DNA from: Peptoclostridium sp965368085
Lineage (GTDB): Bacteria; Bacillota; Clostridia; Peptostreptococcales; Peptostreptococcaceae
Assembly: GCA_965368085.1 (NCBI GenBank)
Contig: CBDULP010000006.1
Location: 1-64,000 of the forward strand
Reading direction: 5' to 3'
DNA: 64,000 nucleotides
Every line of letters starts with the position of its first letter. Position 1 is the stretch's first letter. Of this stretch, positions 44,345 through 53,147 are shown in pieces. The notes below the pieces were generated by a model. That model saw only the letters and a list, made by a program, of their open reading frames with translations. It was not told the DNA's origin and searched no databases. Both the position numbers and the translations under genes were made by a program.

Positions 44345-45178
44345 TTACGACTCATTCACTAAAAACTCAATATCAATCCATTCCGTACTGCAATCTGTGC
44401 TAATCTCGGCCTGCAGGCAGCTCTGTCCGCCTTCATTCACTCTCTTTTCAATATCTTTTATTTTGTCATATGCATTTGTGCAGGCAATGCTTTCAAACCC
44501 AAATCCCTTCCAGCTGTATGCGTTCACAACCTGTCTGCCATCTTCCAAATATTCTATAGCTATGAGTTCATCCGTTTTATCTCCATCCAAATCGCAAAAT
44601 ATATATTTCCTGAATGGCCTTGAAAGTCGGGAGCCTCTCCACATCGGATGCACAGTGCCATCTCCCCAGTAATATATGTATGGGCGCTCAGCCATTACCG
44701 GATGGAACCTTGTACTTTTGTACATGGTTATTGATATTTCAGACATCCCGTTTCCGTCCACATCCGCTGTCTGAATATTATGCGGGTTCATGTTCTTCAT
44801 GCTCTTTGAAATCTCGCTGCATGCTTCCCCGTCAGGGGCTATTCCCACCACATCAAGCTTGTCTCCATATTCTTGGTCTGAATTCCCCGTTATTATCAAC
44901 AGCTTGTCATCACAACCTTTAGCCCTTCTCGATATGCAGTAGTCGAATATCTTCTTTCCCTCTTCAAGTGTATATCTGCCCTCCAATTTGCCATCCTGCG
45001 AAAGCATGCGGGCATTTTTTTTTGAAATCTCCACTTTGAAATGGCCATTTGAAGTTCTCATTATATTGCCTTTCTCACCATTTCCGTTTTTATCAGCCCA
45101 TAATGCCACAGTAAAAATCAATGCCCCCAAAATCACAGCAACTGTAATTAACGTGACTTTATTATTGTCTCCCAGCAT
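44345..45178 (-). CDS. Membrane-anchored protein with Asp-rich repeats
   Basis: This 277-residue protein is not firmly recognised. The ATG at 45178 has GGAGG before it. A single N-terminal membrane segment (VTLITVAVILGALIFTVALW) anchors an extracytoplasmic domain. Two calcium-type loops resembling FG-GAP/VCBS propeller repeats are seen: DVDGNGMSEIS and DLDGDKTDELIAIEY. A role in binding or sensing outside the cell is likely but untested. Confidence 0.7.
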   Translation of the reverse strand: MLGDNNKVTLITVAVILGALIFTVALWADKNGNGEKGNIMRTSNGHFKVEISKKNARMLSQDGKLEGRYTLEEGKKIFDYCISRRAKGCDDKLLIITGNSDQEYGDKLDVVGIAPDGEACSEISKSMKNMNPHNIQTADVDGNGMSEISITMYKSTRFHPVMAERPYIYYWGDGTVHPMWRGSRLSRPFRKYIFCDLDGDKTDELIAIEYLEDGRQVVNAYSWKGFGFESIACTNAYDKIKDIEKRVNEGGQSCLQAEISTDCSTEWIDIEFLVNES

Positions 45179-45411
45179 ATTGTCTTCCCTCCGCTGCATT
45201 TATGCATCTGAATATATATCACCAATTCTTCTCCATATTCGCCCATAATATACATGTCCATTATACCCCATATAACCCACAAGCCACCATATATTCAAAT
45301 TAATTCTGACAGTATAAACCAGTATAGTTTTCTGGAGATTTGTAAAAGCTGTCCATTGAAATTCTTCCTGACAATCTATTGAAATCTTTGACTGTTTGAG
45401 CGCTACACAAA

Positions 45412-45437
45412 AATACCGCCTGAAAATCAGGCGGTAT
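45412..45437 (-). terminator. Terminator after small membrane gene
   Basis: ATACCGCCTGAAAATCAGGCGGTAT stem with T run on the minus strand. Confidence 0.9.
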
Positions 45438-45465
45438 CGGTCTTATTATGTTTCATCTATATGGT

Positions 45466-45735
45466 TTATATCATAGGAGCATGTCCGTTTGAAATATCTA
45501 TTCCAAGTCCAATAAGTCCCCCTATAACTATTATTGCAAGAAGCGTTATCATCATTGCTGTGTCCTTTTCTCCCTTTTGGATGTTGAACATAATTACATA
45601 TGTGAAAAGCGCCATTATTCCTCCAAGTAAAGCCACTATATACGATACAATTCCAAATCTGTCTATATACCATTTTATAAAATAATGAAATATTACAAAT
45701 CTAGGGCCTAAAGATTCCGATGTGTAGAAATTCAT
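45466..45735 (-). CDS. Small membrane protein downstream of brnQ
   Basis: An 89-residue protein with two or three hydrophobic stretches (IVSYIVALLGGIMALFTYVIMF and AMMITLLAIIVIGGLIGLGI). No family is recognised. It lies 39 bp after brnQ and before a terminator, so it is probably cotranscribed and may be an accessory of that transporter. Confidence 0.6.
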   Translation of the reverse strand: MNFYTSESLGPRFVIFHYFIKWYIDRFGIVSYIVALLGGIMALFTYVIMFNIQKGEKDTAMMITLLAIIVIGGLIGLGIDISNGHAPMI

Positions 45736-45774
45736 ATTAAAGTCCTTTCATAAGGATCGCATAAAAACAATTTG

Positions 45775-47091
45775 CTACAAAACTGAACTTTCTTCCCCCA
45801 TTTTTTCTCTATCAGACATGAGCATAGTAGTTATAATTGCTCCTGCAATCGAAGGGGTTATCCATGCAAATCCCGCTCCCGAAAGAGGAAGTCTGCTCAT
45901 CAAATTTCCTATAAATGCTGTGTTTACCCCCATTGCCGAAATTCCGTCAAAAAGACTTACGAAAAGAGCTCCATAAACCGCTCCAAGGTATGCTCTTTTG
46001 TTTTTAATCATGTTGTCGAACAGGTTCATCACTATAAGCACTATTGCCACGGGGTAAACCGTCACCAAAAGAGGAACCGCAAGCTTTACTATTTTCTCTA
46101 TTCCAAAATTAGCAAATACTGCACTTACTATGACAGTAGCTGTTACGACGGCTTTATAGCTAAGCTTTCCGTCGCTTATGTCTTCAAAGTAGTTTCCTAC
46201 GGTTGCGGTAATACCTACCGCTGTCGTAAGACATGCAACAGAACAAGCAACTCCTATTCCCATTTTTCCGACAGATCCCAAAGCGTTTTGTGTTATTCCA
46301 ACCACTAGATCCGCCCTGGCCATGTCTGCTGGATATACTCCACTCACTGTGGCTCCAAGGTAAAGAAGCCCTCCGTAAACAAATGCAAGTCCCACTGCCG
46401 CTATGAGTCCTGCTCTCATAGTAAGTTTTATCTGGTCTTCCTTCTTTTCGTATCCTTTTTCCTTAAGCGTCAGCATCAGTATTCCTCCAAACACTAGTGC
46501 ACAAAATGCATCCATTGTCTGATATCCTTCTGTGAATCCTTTTGAAAACGGATTTCCAAGTCCCGTTTCAACCGGAGCCCCGGCAGGGGCAACGATACCT
46601 TTTATTATTATGGTACCGATTATGCATAGGAGTATAGGAGTAAGCACCTTTCCTATCTTGTCCACTATGCCTGATGGCTTTATTACAAGGAGAAGGGTTA
46701 CTGCAAAATATACAATCGATACTATTATTGGATTTGCTCCCGGTATTGAAGGTCTTATTCCAAGTTCGAAAACTGTAGCCCCGGTTCTTGGTATTGCAAG
46801 AAGAGGTCCAAGGGCAAGTATTACTATCGTTCCAAGTATCTTGCTGAATGTCGGGTTGACCTTGCCTGCCAGATGGTCTATAGTACCGCCGGCCTTAGAT
46901 ACTGACAACACTCCCAGTAGCGGCATCCCTACCCCTGTAAGTAAGAATCCCACAAGGCATGCAAGCCAGCCCTTTCCTGAGTTCAGTCCAAGAGCCGGTG
47001 GAAATATGAGGTTTCCTGCTCCGAAAAACATTGCAAACAGGGCCAGTCCTACTACAAAACTATCTTTTGTCTGATTCATCTTCTGCTTCAT
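45775..47091 (-). CDS. brnQ: Branched-chain amino acid transporter (second BrnQ)
   Basis: A 438-residue LIVCS-family carrier with about twelve membrane segments and the diagnostic FFGAGNLIFPPALGLNSGKG near the N-terminus. AGGAGG precedes the ATG. It is a paralogue of the protein at 22191-23516. It is divergent from a GlnL-like response regulator and the shared intergenic region holds a duplicated sequence, suggesting that the regulator controls it. Confidence 0.93.
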   Translation of the reverse strand: MKQKMNQTKDSFVVGLALFAMFFGAGNLIFPPALGLNSGKGWLACLVGFLLTGVGMPLLGVLSVSKAGGTIDHLAGKVNPTFSKILGTIVILALGPLLAIPRTGATVFELGIRPSIPGANPIIVSIVYFAVTLLLVIKPSGIVDKIGKVLTPILLCIIGTIIIKGIVAPAGAPVETGLGNPFSKGFTEGYQTMDAFCALVFGGILMLTLKEKGYEKKEDQIKLTMRAGLIAAVGLAFVYGGLLYLGATVSGVYPADMARADLVVGITQNALGSVGKMGIGVACSVACLTTAVGITATVGNYFEDISDGKLSYKAVVTATVIVSAVFANFGIEKIVKLAVPLLVTVYPVAIVLIVMNLFDNMIKNKRAYLGAVYGALFVSLFDGISAMGVNTAFIGNLMSRLPLSGAGFAWITPSIAGAIITTMLMSDREKMGEESSVL

Positions 47092-47143
47092 TTTCTACCT
47101 CCTGATTATTTTATTATTGATTTTAAATTGAAAATAATGATTA

Positions 47144-47410
47144 TTTACAAAACAGCATAACACTTCTTTATTTTCAGATTTTTTGAACAAGTCACTGAAT
47201 TCATATTAAATTGTCTCATTCAAAAAGTGTCAATAAAAATCAAAAATGTCTCATTGTCGAAATACTCGAAATTATGGAACTAAAACCAGGATATCCCTTC
47301 CACTTGAAAATTTGTCCTTTTTTACAAAAAAGCTTAACAGTTCTTTATTTTCAGATTTTTGAAACAATTCCTCGTGGCACATGTTAAACTGCCTCTTTCG
47401 AAATAATTCA
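47144..47410. repeat. Direct repeat in the brnQ/response-regulator intergenic region
   Basis: A block starting TTTACAAAACAGC at 47144 recurs at 47321 (TTTACAAAAAAGC), sharing TTCTTTATTTTCAGATTTTT and looser similarity for about 85 bp. The offset is 177 bp. Duplicated promoter or regulator-binding sites are likely. No gene is seen in the 47092-47729 gap. Confidence 0.7.
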
Positions 47411-47729
47411 TAAAGAATCGAATTTACACGTGAAATTTGTTAAAAAAAAAGTATTGTGTTAGACTTTTAGTATCTATTTATAAACACTTTAAATGATTAC
47501 ATGAATGTGAATTGTTCCTTTTTCATTGTAACAACTAGATTTAATTGGCATTTCAAATGCACATTCAAAGTCTTGAAAATAGTTAAATTAACCACATATC
47601 ACTTGTATACATAGTACATATTTTGATATACTATCACCCAGGAAGAAAAATTGAAGCGATTTCAAAGGATTCTCAAAATACGAAATTCAGCATAGTCATA
47701 TAAAAGCAGATCTTGGAGGTGCAGTTGAT

Positions 47730-48572
47730 TTGAAAATATTCATAGCAGAAGATGACATAAATATTGTAAGAATACTCGAAACAATTGTTGAAGATAGGGG
47801 GTTGGGATCTATAGAGGGATATGCCGAAAACGGAAATGATGCAATAAAGCACATAAGAACTACAAGATCGGATATTGTACTCGTTGACCTTTTAATGCCC
47901 GGAAAAGACGGAATCGCTCTTGTATCCGAGATAAAAAAGGATATGCCCGAAACCCAGTTTATAATGATATCCCAGGTGTCATCAAAGGATATGATCGCAA
48001 AAGCATATGAAAAAGGCGTTTCATACTATATACATAAACCTATAAATGCTGTAGAAATTGAAACCATAATAGGAAAAGTGAAAGATGAACTGGAAATGAA
48101 TCGAACTTTCAGTCAAATACGAAAATTTCTGGATTGGAGAAAACCCAAAAAAGAAAGCAATAAGAATAAGTGTATTGAAAATCATTTGGAAAAGCGCATA
48201 AACCAACTGATGAAAGATATAGGAATAATAGGTGAGGTTGGCAGCTTTGATATAGTGAAAATCATCAAATTTTTAATAGAATCAAATAATACTATGAACG
48301 ATTATACACTTAAAGAGCTTTGCAGTAAATTCAGTAACACTCCTAAAACTATTGAGCAACGGATAAGACGGACTGCAATCACTGCAATGACAAATATAGC
48401 CAATATGGGAGTAGAAGACTACTTCAATGACCGATTCACGGAATATTCAAACGTGCTTTTTAATTTTGAACAGATTAAAAGAGAAATGGATTTTGTACGT
48501 GGCAAAGCTTCAAAGGGAGGAACGGTAAATTTAAGGAAATTCATAGACGGAATATTGTTCCACGTCAAATGA
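47730..48572 (+). CDS. GlnL/YcbB-type response regulator
   Basis: This 280-residue two-component regulator has a receiver domain at 1-115 with acidic residues 7-9 (EDD), phospho-acceptor Asp53 (LVDLLMPGKDG) and Lys103. The C-terminal half is the YcbB-type DNA-binding domain (GSFDIVKIIKFLIESN, TPKTIEQRIRRTAITAMTNIANMG), as in Bacillus GlnL, which regulates glutamine use. Start is TTG after GGAGGT. No histidine kinase gene is nearby, so it is an orphan in this window. Confidence 0.85.
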   Translation: MKIFIAEDDINIVRILETIVEDRGLGSIEGYAENGNDAIKHIRTTRSDIVLVDLLMPGKDGIALVSEIKKDMPETQFIMISQVSSKDMIAKAYEKGVSYYIHKPINAVEIETIIGKVKDELEMNRTFSQIRKFLDWRKPKKESNKNKCIENHLEKRINQLMKDIGIIGEVGSFDIVKIIKFLIESNNTMNDYTLKELCSKFSNTPKTIEQRIRRTAITAMTNIANMGVEDYFNDRFTEYSNVLFNFEQIKREMDFVRGKASKGGTVNLRKFIDGILFHVK

Positions 48573-48620
48573 TGCTCCCTCCGTGAAAATTTATTTAAAA
48601 TGCAATTCTTGAGAATGCGA

Positions 48621-48660
48621 AAAACCGTCACTTATCTAATGCCTAAGTGACGGTTTTTTT
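48621..48660. terminator. Bidirectional terminator
   Basis: AAAACCGTCACTTA pairs with TAAGTGACGGTTTT, with T runs both ways; it separates the convergent response regulator and aminotransferase genes. Confidence 0.92.
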
Positions 48661-48691
48661 CTTTTTAATGAGTTCGGATATCAAATGTAAG

Positions 48692-49870
48692 CTACTTGAA
48701 CTCTGCTGCAAGCTTTTCAAACGCCGCTATAGACCTTTCGATCACGTCAAGCTCTACGCAGTACGAAATTCTGAAATAGCCGGGACAGCCAAACCCACTT
48801 CCGGGAACAAGTAAAAGATTGTGGTTTATGGCTCTCTTTACAAATTCAACATCGTCCTCCATGAGAGCCTTGGGAAACAGGTAAAAAGCGCCTTGAGGTT
48901 TTACGCATTCAAAACCAAGTCTTGTGAGATTTTCATACAGCATATCCCTTTTAAGCTTATAGTCTTCTATATCCACCTGCGCGTCAAGCGCATCATATAT
49001 TACCTTTTGAAAAAGCGCGGGAGCGTTTACAAATCCAAGAGTTCTATTGCAGAAAGTAAGCGCATTCATAAGTGTTTCTATACCCTCTATCCTGCTACTT
49101 GCAGCCACATATCCTATCCTCTCGCCAGCTAGACCAAGCGACTTGCTGAATGAGTTCACCACGAATGAATTCTTGAATATCGACAATATGCTTGGAACGA
49201 CCGCCCCATCGTATACTATCTTGCTGTAAGGCTGGTCTGAAATCACATATACCGAGCCCTGCTCGGCTTCCTTTTTTTCTATTATCTTGGCCATTTCCCT
49301 AAGCTTTTCCTCACTATATATTACACCTGTAGGATTGTTTGGATTGTTTATTATAATGGCCTTTGTCCTTGAAGTTATACTCTTTTCAAACGCTTTAAGA
49401 TCCGGCTCGAAATTCGATGTGTCAGGCGGCACTATTACAGTCTTTCCCCCGTGGTTGTCCACATAGAAATTGTACTCCACAAAATAAGGCGCGAACACTA
49501 TCACCTCGTCACCCGGGTTTAGAATTGATTTTAGCACTACATTGAGACCCCCTGCGGCACCGACTGTCATTACTACATTCGAAGCTGAAAGCTCGACTCC
49601 GCTCTCATGCTGGAGAGATTTTGCTATCTTTTCCCTTACATCTACATACCCGGCATTGTTCATATATTTGTGGGTTCCCCTCTCGCCGCTTGTCACATGT
49701 TTTTTGAGTGAATCTAAAACCTCCTTCGGCGGCTCCGCAAATGGATTTCCCAAACTGAAATCATATACATTTTCGGCCCCATATTTTTGGGCAAGTCTAG
49801 CCCCTTCCTCAAACATTGCCCTTATCCAAGATGACTTTTCAAGACTTTTTACAACCTTTTCTGAAAACAT
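48692..49870 (-). CDS. PLP-dependent aminotransferase
   Basis: A fold-type I aminotransferase of about 392 residues. The ATG at 49870 has GGGGGGA before it; the longer frame lacks a site. PLP Lys243 is in NSFSKSLGLAGERIGY, with NNPNNPTG (about 175-182) and SDQPYSK (211-217). It shares layout with the one at 25571-26758 (YDFSLGNPFAEPP versus FDFSIGNPTVPAP). Substrate is unknown; relatives act on aspartate or aromatic/branched amino acids. Confidence 0.92.
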   Translation of the reverse strand: MFSEKVVKSLEKSSWIRAMFEEGARLAQKYGAENVYDFSLGNPFAEPPKEVLDSLKKHVTSGERGTHKYMNNAGYVDVREKIAKSLQHESGVELSASNVVMTVGAAGGLNVVLKSILNPGDEVIVFAPYFVEYNFYVDNHGGKTVIVPPDTSNFEPDLKAFEKSITSRTKAIIINNPNNPTGVIYSEEKLREMAKIIEKKEAEQGSVYVISDQPYSKIVYDGAVVPSILSIFKNSFVVNSFSKSLGLAGERIGYVAASSRIEGIETLMNALTFCNRTLGFVNAPALFQKVIYDALDAQVDIEDYKLKRDMLYENLTRLGFECVKPQGAFYLFPKALMEDDVEFVKRAINHNLLLVPGSGFGCPGYFRISYCVELDVIERSIAAFEKLAAEFK

Positions 49871-50135
49871 GAAATCCCCCCTGATATTTATTTTATTATT
49901 CATTCTATAAAATACATTCTATTACAAACACAGCCTGAATCCCACAAAATATGCGAGAAATTTTAAAATATTTTGAATTTTGCAAAATAAAAATTTTAAA
50001 ATTATGAAATTATCCTGCTTTTTCAAGTTGAATCTGCCATTTTTTTAAAAATCGGTCCATAAGTATGGAATTGTGATATTATAATTATATGTAAATATTT
50101 CTTTTGTAATCATAATTTTTTTAAGAGGTGACATA

Positions 50136-51203
50136 ATGAAAAGATATTTAGCCCTGGCGGTGGCAGTGGGAATGCTTTCATTTACGGGATGTTCATATAC
50201 ATCAGATGGAGTGAATTCAGATGAAAGTGCCCAGGCAGTTCAACAGCCAACTGAAAAAGAGGCTCTTCCTGAAAAAGATCAAATAAAAAGATTAAATGAA
50301 TCAGAGCTAAAGGAGCTTTCTGTTAACGAACTGGGAGAGGTAATGGTTCTTATGTATCACAGCATAGGGTATCCCGAAGCAACTTGGACTAGAACTCCCG
50401 AAAATTTTGCTAGGGATCTCGAAGAACTCTACATAAGAGGATTTAGGGCGATAAGCCTCACAGACTATGCAAGCGGAAATATAGATGTTGAAGCGGGATT
50501 TACGCCTGTTGTTATAACTTTCGACGACGGAAATGAAAACAATTTCAAATATATAGAAGGAGAAGACGGCAGCCTTGTCATAGATCCGGCATGTGCCGTA
50601 GGAGTTATGGAAGAGTTCAAGAAAAAACATCCAGACTTCAATGCCTCTGCTACATTTTTTGTGAACGCAAACCCCTTTAGAAACGAGCAGCAGGCAAAAG
50701 ACAAGATCGATTTCCTGATTCAAAACAATTATGACATAGGAAACCACACATGGGGTCATGCTGACCTTTCAAATACCGATTCAGAAAATACAAAAAAGCA
50801 GCTTGCAGATATTGTAAAGCTTATAAAAAACTATGCGCCCGACTATGAAGTAAACACTCTGGCCCTTCCTTTTGGCGGACTTCCTGACGATGTCAACAAA
50901 GCAGCAGTGTACTCCGGCACATATGAAGGCACATCGTATGAGAATATATGCGTGTTAAGAGTCGGATGGGATCCTTACAAGTCTCCATTCCACAATAAAT
51001 TTGATGCACTCAATGTACACAGAGTAAGGGCAAGCGAAACCAACGTTGACAACGTAGGGCTTTACGACTGGCTTAAAAGATATGACGAGGGCAAAAAGAC
51101 CAGGTTCATAAGCGATGGAGATCCTTCAACTATAGCAATCCCAGAAGGGTTTGCAGAAGTTTTAAGGGAGGATATTTCTGATAAGGAAGTAATAACATAC
51201 TAA
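50136..51203 (+). CDS. Polysaccharide deacetylase lipoprotein
   Basis: This 355-residue NodB-fold (CE4) enzyme removes N-acetyl groups from cell-wall glycans. The lipobox is LSFTGC (Cys at about 19). After an acidic linker come VLMYHSIGYP, the metal motif TFDDG (about residues 128-132) and HTWGHADLS with the second and third metal ligands. The C-terminal LRVGWDPYKSPF and ALNVHRV complete the site. It is likely displayed on the outer face of the membrane. Confidence 0.9.
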   Translation: MKRYLALAVAVGMLSFTGCSYTSDGVNSDESAQAVQQPTEKEALPEKDQIKRLNESELKELSVNELGEVMVLMYHSIGYPEATWTRTPENFARDLEELYIRGFRAISLTDYASGNIDVEAGFTPVVITFDDGNENNFKYIEGEDGSLVIDPACAVGVMEEFKKKHPDFNASATFFVNANPFRNEQQAKDKIDFLIQNNYDIGNHTWGHADLSNTDSENTKKQLADIVKLIKNYAPDYEVNTLALPFGGLPDDVNKAAVYSGTYEGTSYENICVLRVGWDPYKSPFHNKFDALNVHRVRASETNVDNVGLYDWLKRYDEGKKTRFISDGDPSTIAIPEGFAEVLREDISDKEVITY

Positions 51204-51225
51204 AATATTTATAAAGCGAGACAAC

Positions 51226-51255
51226 AAAGGACAGGCGACGTGTCGCCTGTCCTTT
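51226..51255 (+). terminator. Terminator of deacetylase gene
   Basis: AAAGGACAGGCGACGTGTCG continues into a perfect complementary arm ending CCTGTCCTTT, 23 bp after the stop codon. A second stem at 51291-51323 (AACCAAAGGG with CCCTTTGGTT) serves the convergent gntR gene. Confidence 0.9.
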
Positions 51256-51290
51256 CAATTAGCAAACTATATGGATTTTTTATCCGAATA

Positions 51291-51323
51291 AACCAAAGGG
51301 ACCGAAAAGGCCCCTTTGGTTTT
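51291..51323 (-). terminator. Terminator of gntR
   Basis: AACCAAAGGGACC and GGCCCCTTTGGTTTT pair around GAAAA, with T-rich ends on both strands, close to the gntR stop. Confidence 0.85.
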
Positions 51324-51338
51324 AATGTTTTATGTTGA

Positions 51339-52028
51339 TTATTCGTTCTCACTTTCAGTTGAACCCTCGCTCACCTTTATAGCGTTTCTCTTTGATGTGT
51401 CTATATGCTCCGTAAGCACGATCTTTGCTTTTTCAGCATCTCTTTCAAGGAACGCATCAAGTATGGCCTTGTGCTCGTCAAGCGCGCTGTCCAGTCTTCC
51501 AGGAGTCTTTAGCGACTTATTTCTCGTAGTCTTTATATAGTACTGGAAGTCCTTCAATATCTGTTCTAGATACCTGCTCTTTGTAGCCTTGTATATTATC
51601 TCGTGGAACTGCGAATTCAGCTCTGATATTTTAAGCACGTCTTTCTTTATTGTATAAAACTCCATAAGCTCGTAAAGTTCCTTGAGCTTGTCCAGATCGT
51701 CATCCGTCATTCTCTCCATGGCCCAGTCAACCGCTATGGCCTCTATTGCAAGTCTTATCGTGTATATATCGCTTATGTCCTGCTTTGATATCCCTTTTAC
51801 GATAACACCCCTGTTTGGAATGTTTTCAACAAGGCCTTCCAGCTCAAGCTGCTTTAGCGCTTCCCTTACTGGAGTTCTGCTGACTCCAAGCTCGTCCGCA
51901 AGCTTTATCTCGACAAGCTTTTCATCTGGAGAGTACTTGCCCTCTAGTATGTTGTCCCTTAATATGTTGAATATCTTTGAACTTAAAGATGATTTACCTT
52001 TTTCTTTCGAAAATAAATTAGAAACCAT
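51339..52028 (-). CDS. GntR-family regulator (FCD/FadR type)
   Basis: A 229-residue regulator. ATG at 52028 is chosen for GGAAGGG upstream. The winged helix is KIFNILRDNILEGKYSPDEKLVE...LGVSRTPVREALKQLELEGLVEN (about residues 17-75). The remainder is an FCD ligand domain with metal-ligand-type residues. It is read in the same direction as the idh and aconitase genes 100 bp upstream and may control them, perhaps in response to citrate or a related acid. Confidence 0.9.
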   Translation of the reverse strand: MVSNLFSKEKGKSSLSSKIFNILRDNILEGKYSPDEKLVEIKLADELGVSRTPVREALKQLELEGLVENIPNRGVIVKGISKQDISDIYTIRLAIEAIAVDWAMERMTDDDLDKLKELYELMEFYTIKKDVLKISELNSQFHEIIYKATKSRYLEQILKDFQYYIKTTRNKSLKTPGRLDSALDEHKAILDAFLERDAEKAKIVLTEHIDTSKRNAIKVSEGSTESENE

Positions 52029-52127
52029 AAAAATTTTCCCTTCCAAACCGTTATAGTTGTATTCGCCGACAATGCTATTTTCATGGTCATTGTATTATAT
52101 TTAGAACATAAAGTCAATCTATTTCGT

Positions 52128-53135
52128 CTATTTTTGAAGACTTATTTGTCGACAAATTTCAGCGGTTATCTCTTTTGTCGAAGCATTTCCATTAAGGTCT
52201 TTTGTCTTGACCTTTCCTTCCTCCATAACTGTCCATACGGCATTCCTTATCATCTGAGCCTTTTCCTTTTCTCCTATATAGTCAAGAAGCATGGCTCCCG
52301 ACATTATGCACGCTATAGGATTTGCAAGATTTTGCCCTGCTATGTCCGGTGCGCTTCCGTGTACCGCCTCGAATATTCCTATGTCATCTCCTATGTTCGC
52401 TCCCGGAACAAGGCCAAGTCCCCCCACAAGTCCCGCACAAAGATCGGAAACTATGTCACCGTAAAGGTTAGGCAGTACAAGCACGTCATACTTGTCAGGA
52501 TACATTACAAGCTGCATGCACATGTTGTCTACTATTACCTCTTCGTACTCTATTTGAGGGTATTTTTCAGCTACTTTTCTGGCACATCTTATAAATAGTC
52601 CGTCTGTTATTTTCATTATATTGGCCTTGTGAACAGCAGTTACTTTTTTTCTACCGTTTTCAAGGGCGTATTTGAATGCAAATTCGGCTATTTTAGTTGA
52701 AGCCTCTTCAGTTATTACCTTTATTGCCTCTGTAACGCCTTCTGTAACCTCGTGTTCTATTCCGGCATAAAGCCCTTCGGTGTTTTCCCTAACTATTACA
52801 AGGTCTATGTCCTTGAATGGAGAGTCAACGCCCGGAATGCTCTTTATAGGTCTTACGTTGGCATAAGTCTTGTATTTTTGCCTAAGGGTTACGTTTATAC
52901 TTTTGAATCCTTTACCTACAGGGGTTGTTATAGGTCCCTTGAAAGCTATTCTGTTTTTGTTTATGCTCTCAATAAGCTCGTCCGGTATGAAAGTTCCTTT
53001 TTCCTTGTATACCGTCTCTCCAGCATTTACCTCTTCCCACTCTATCTGTGCTCCCGTTGCGTCTATTACGTCTCTCGTCGCATATGCGACTTCAGGTCCT
53101 ATTCCGTCTCCTGGTATTAAAGTTACTTTAACCAT
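52128..53135 (-). CDS. NAD-dependent isocitrate dehydrogenase
   Basis: This 335-residue enzyme of the isocitrate/isopropylmalate dehydrogenase family has LIPGDGIGPEV at the start, RENTEGLYAGIEH, the NLYGDIVSDLCAGLVGGLGL metal/substrate segment and EAVHGSAPDIAGQNLANP for NAD binding. With aconitase directly upstream (13 bp gap), it would turn citrate to 2-oxoglutarate for glutamate synthesis. An isopropylmalate or homoisocitrate role is excluded mainly by context. Confidence 0.9.
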   Translation of the reverse strand: MVKVTLIPGDGIGPEVAYATRDVIDATGAQIEWEEVNAGETVYKEKGTFIPDELIESINKNRIAFKGPITTPVGKGFKSINVTLRQKYKTYANVRPIKSIPGVDSPFKDIDLVIVRENTEGLYAGIEHEVTEGVTEAIKVITEEASTKIAEFAFKYALENGRKKVTAVHKANIMKITDGLFIRCARKVAEKYPQIEYEEVIVDNMCMQLVMYPDKYDVLVLPNLYGDIVSDLCAGLVGGLGLVPGANIGDDIGIFEAVHGSAPDIAGQNLANPIACIMSGAMLLDYIGEKEKAQMIRNAVWTVMEEGKVKTKDLNGNASTKEITAEICRQISLQK

Positions 53136-53147
53136 TATAAGTTCCCC

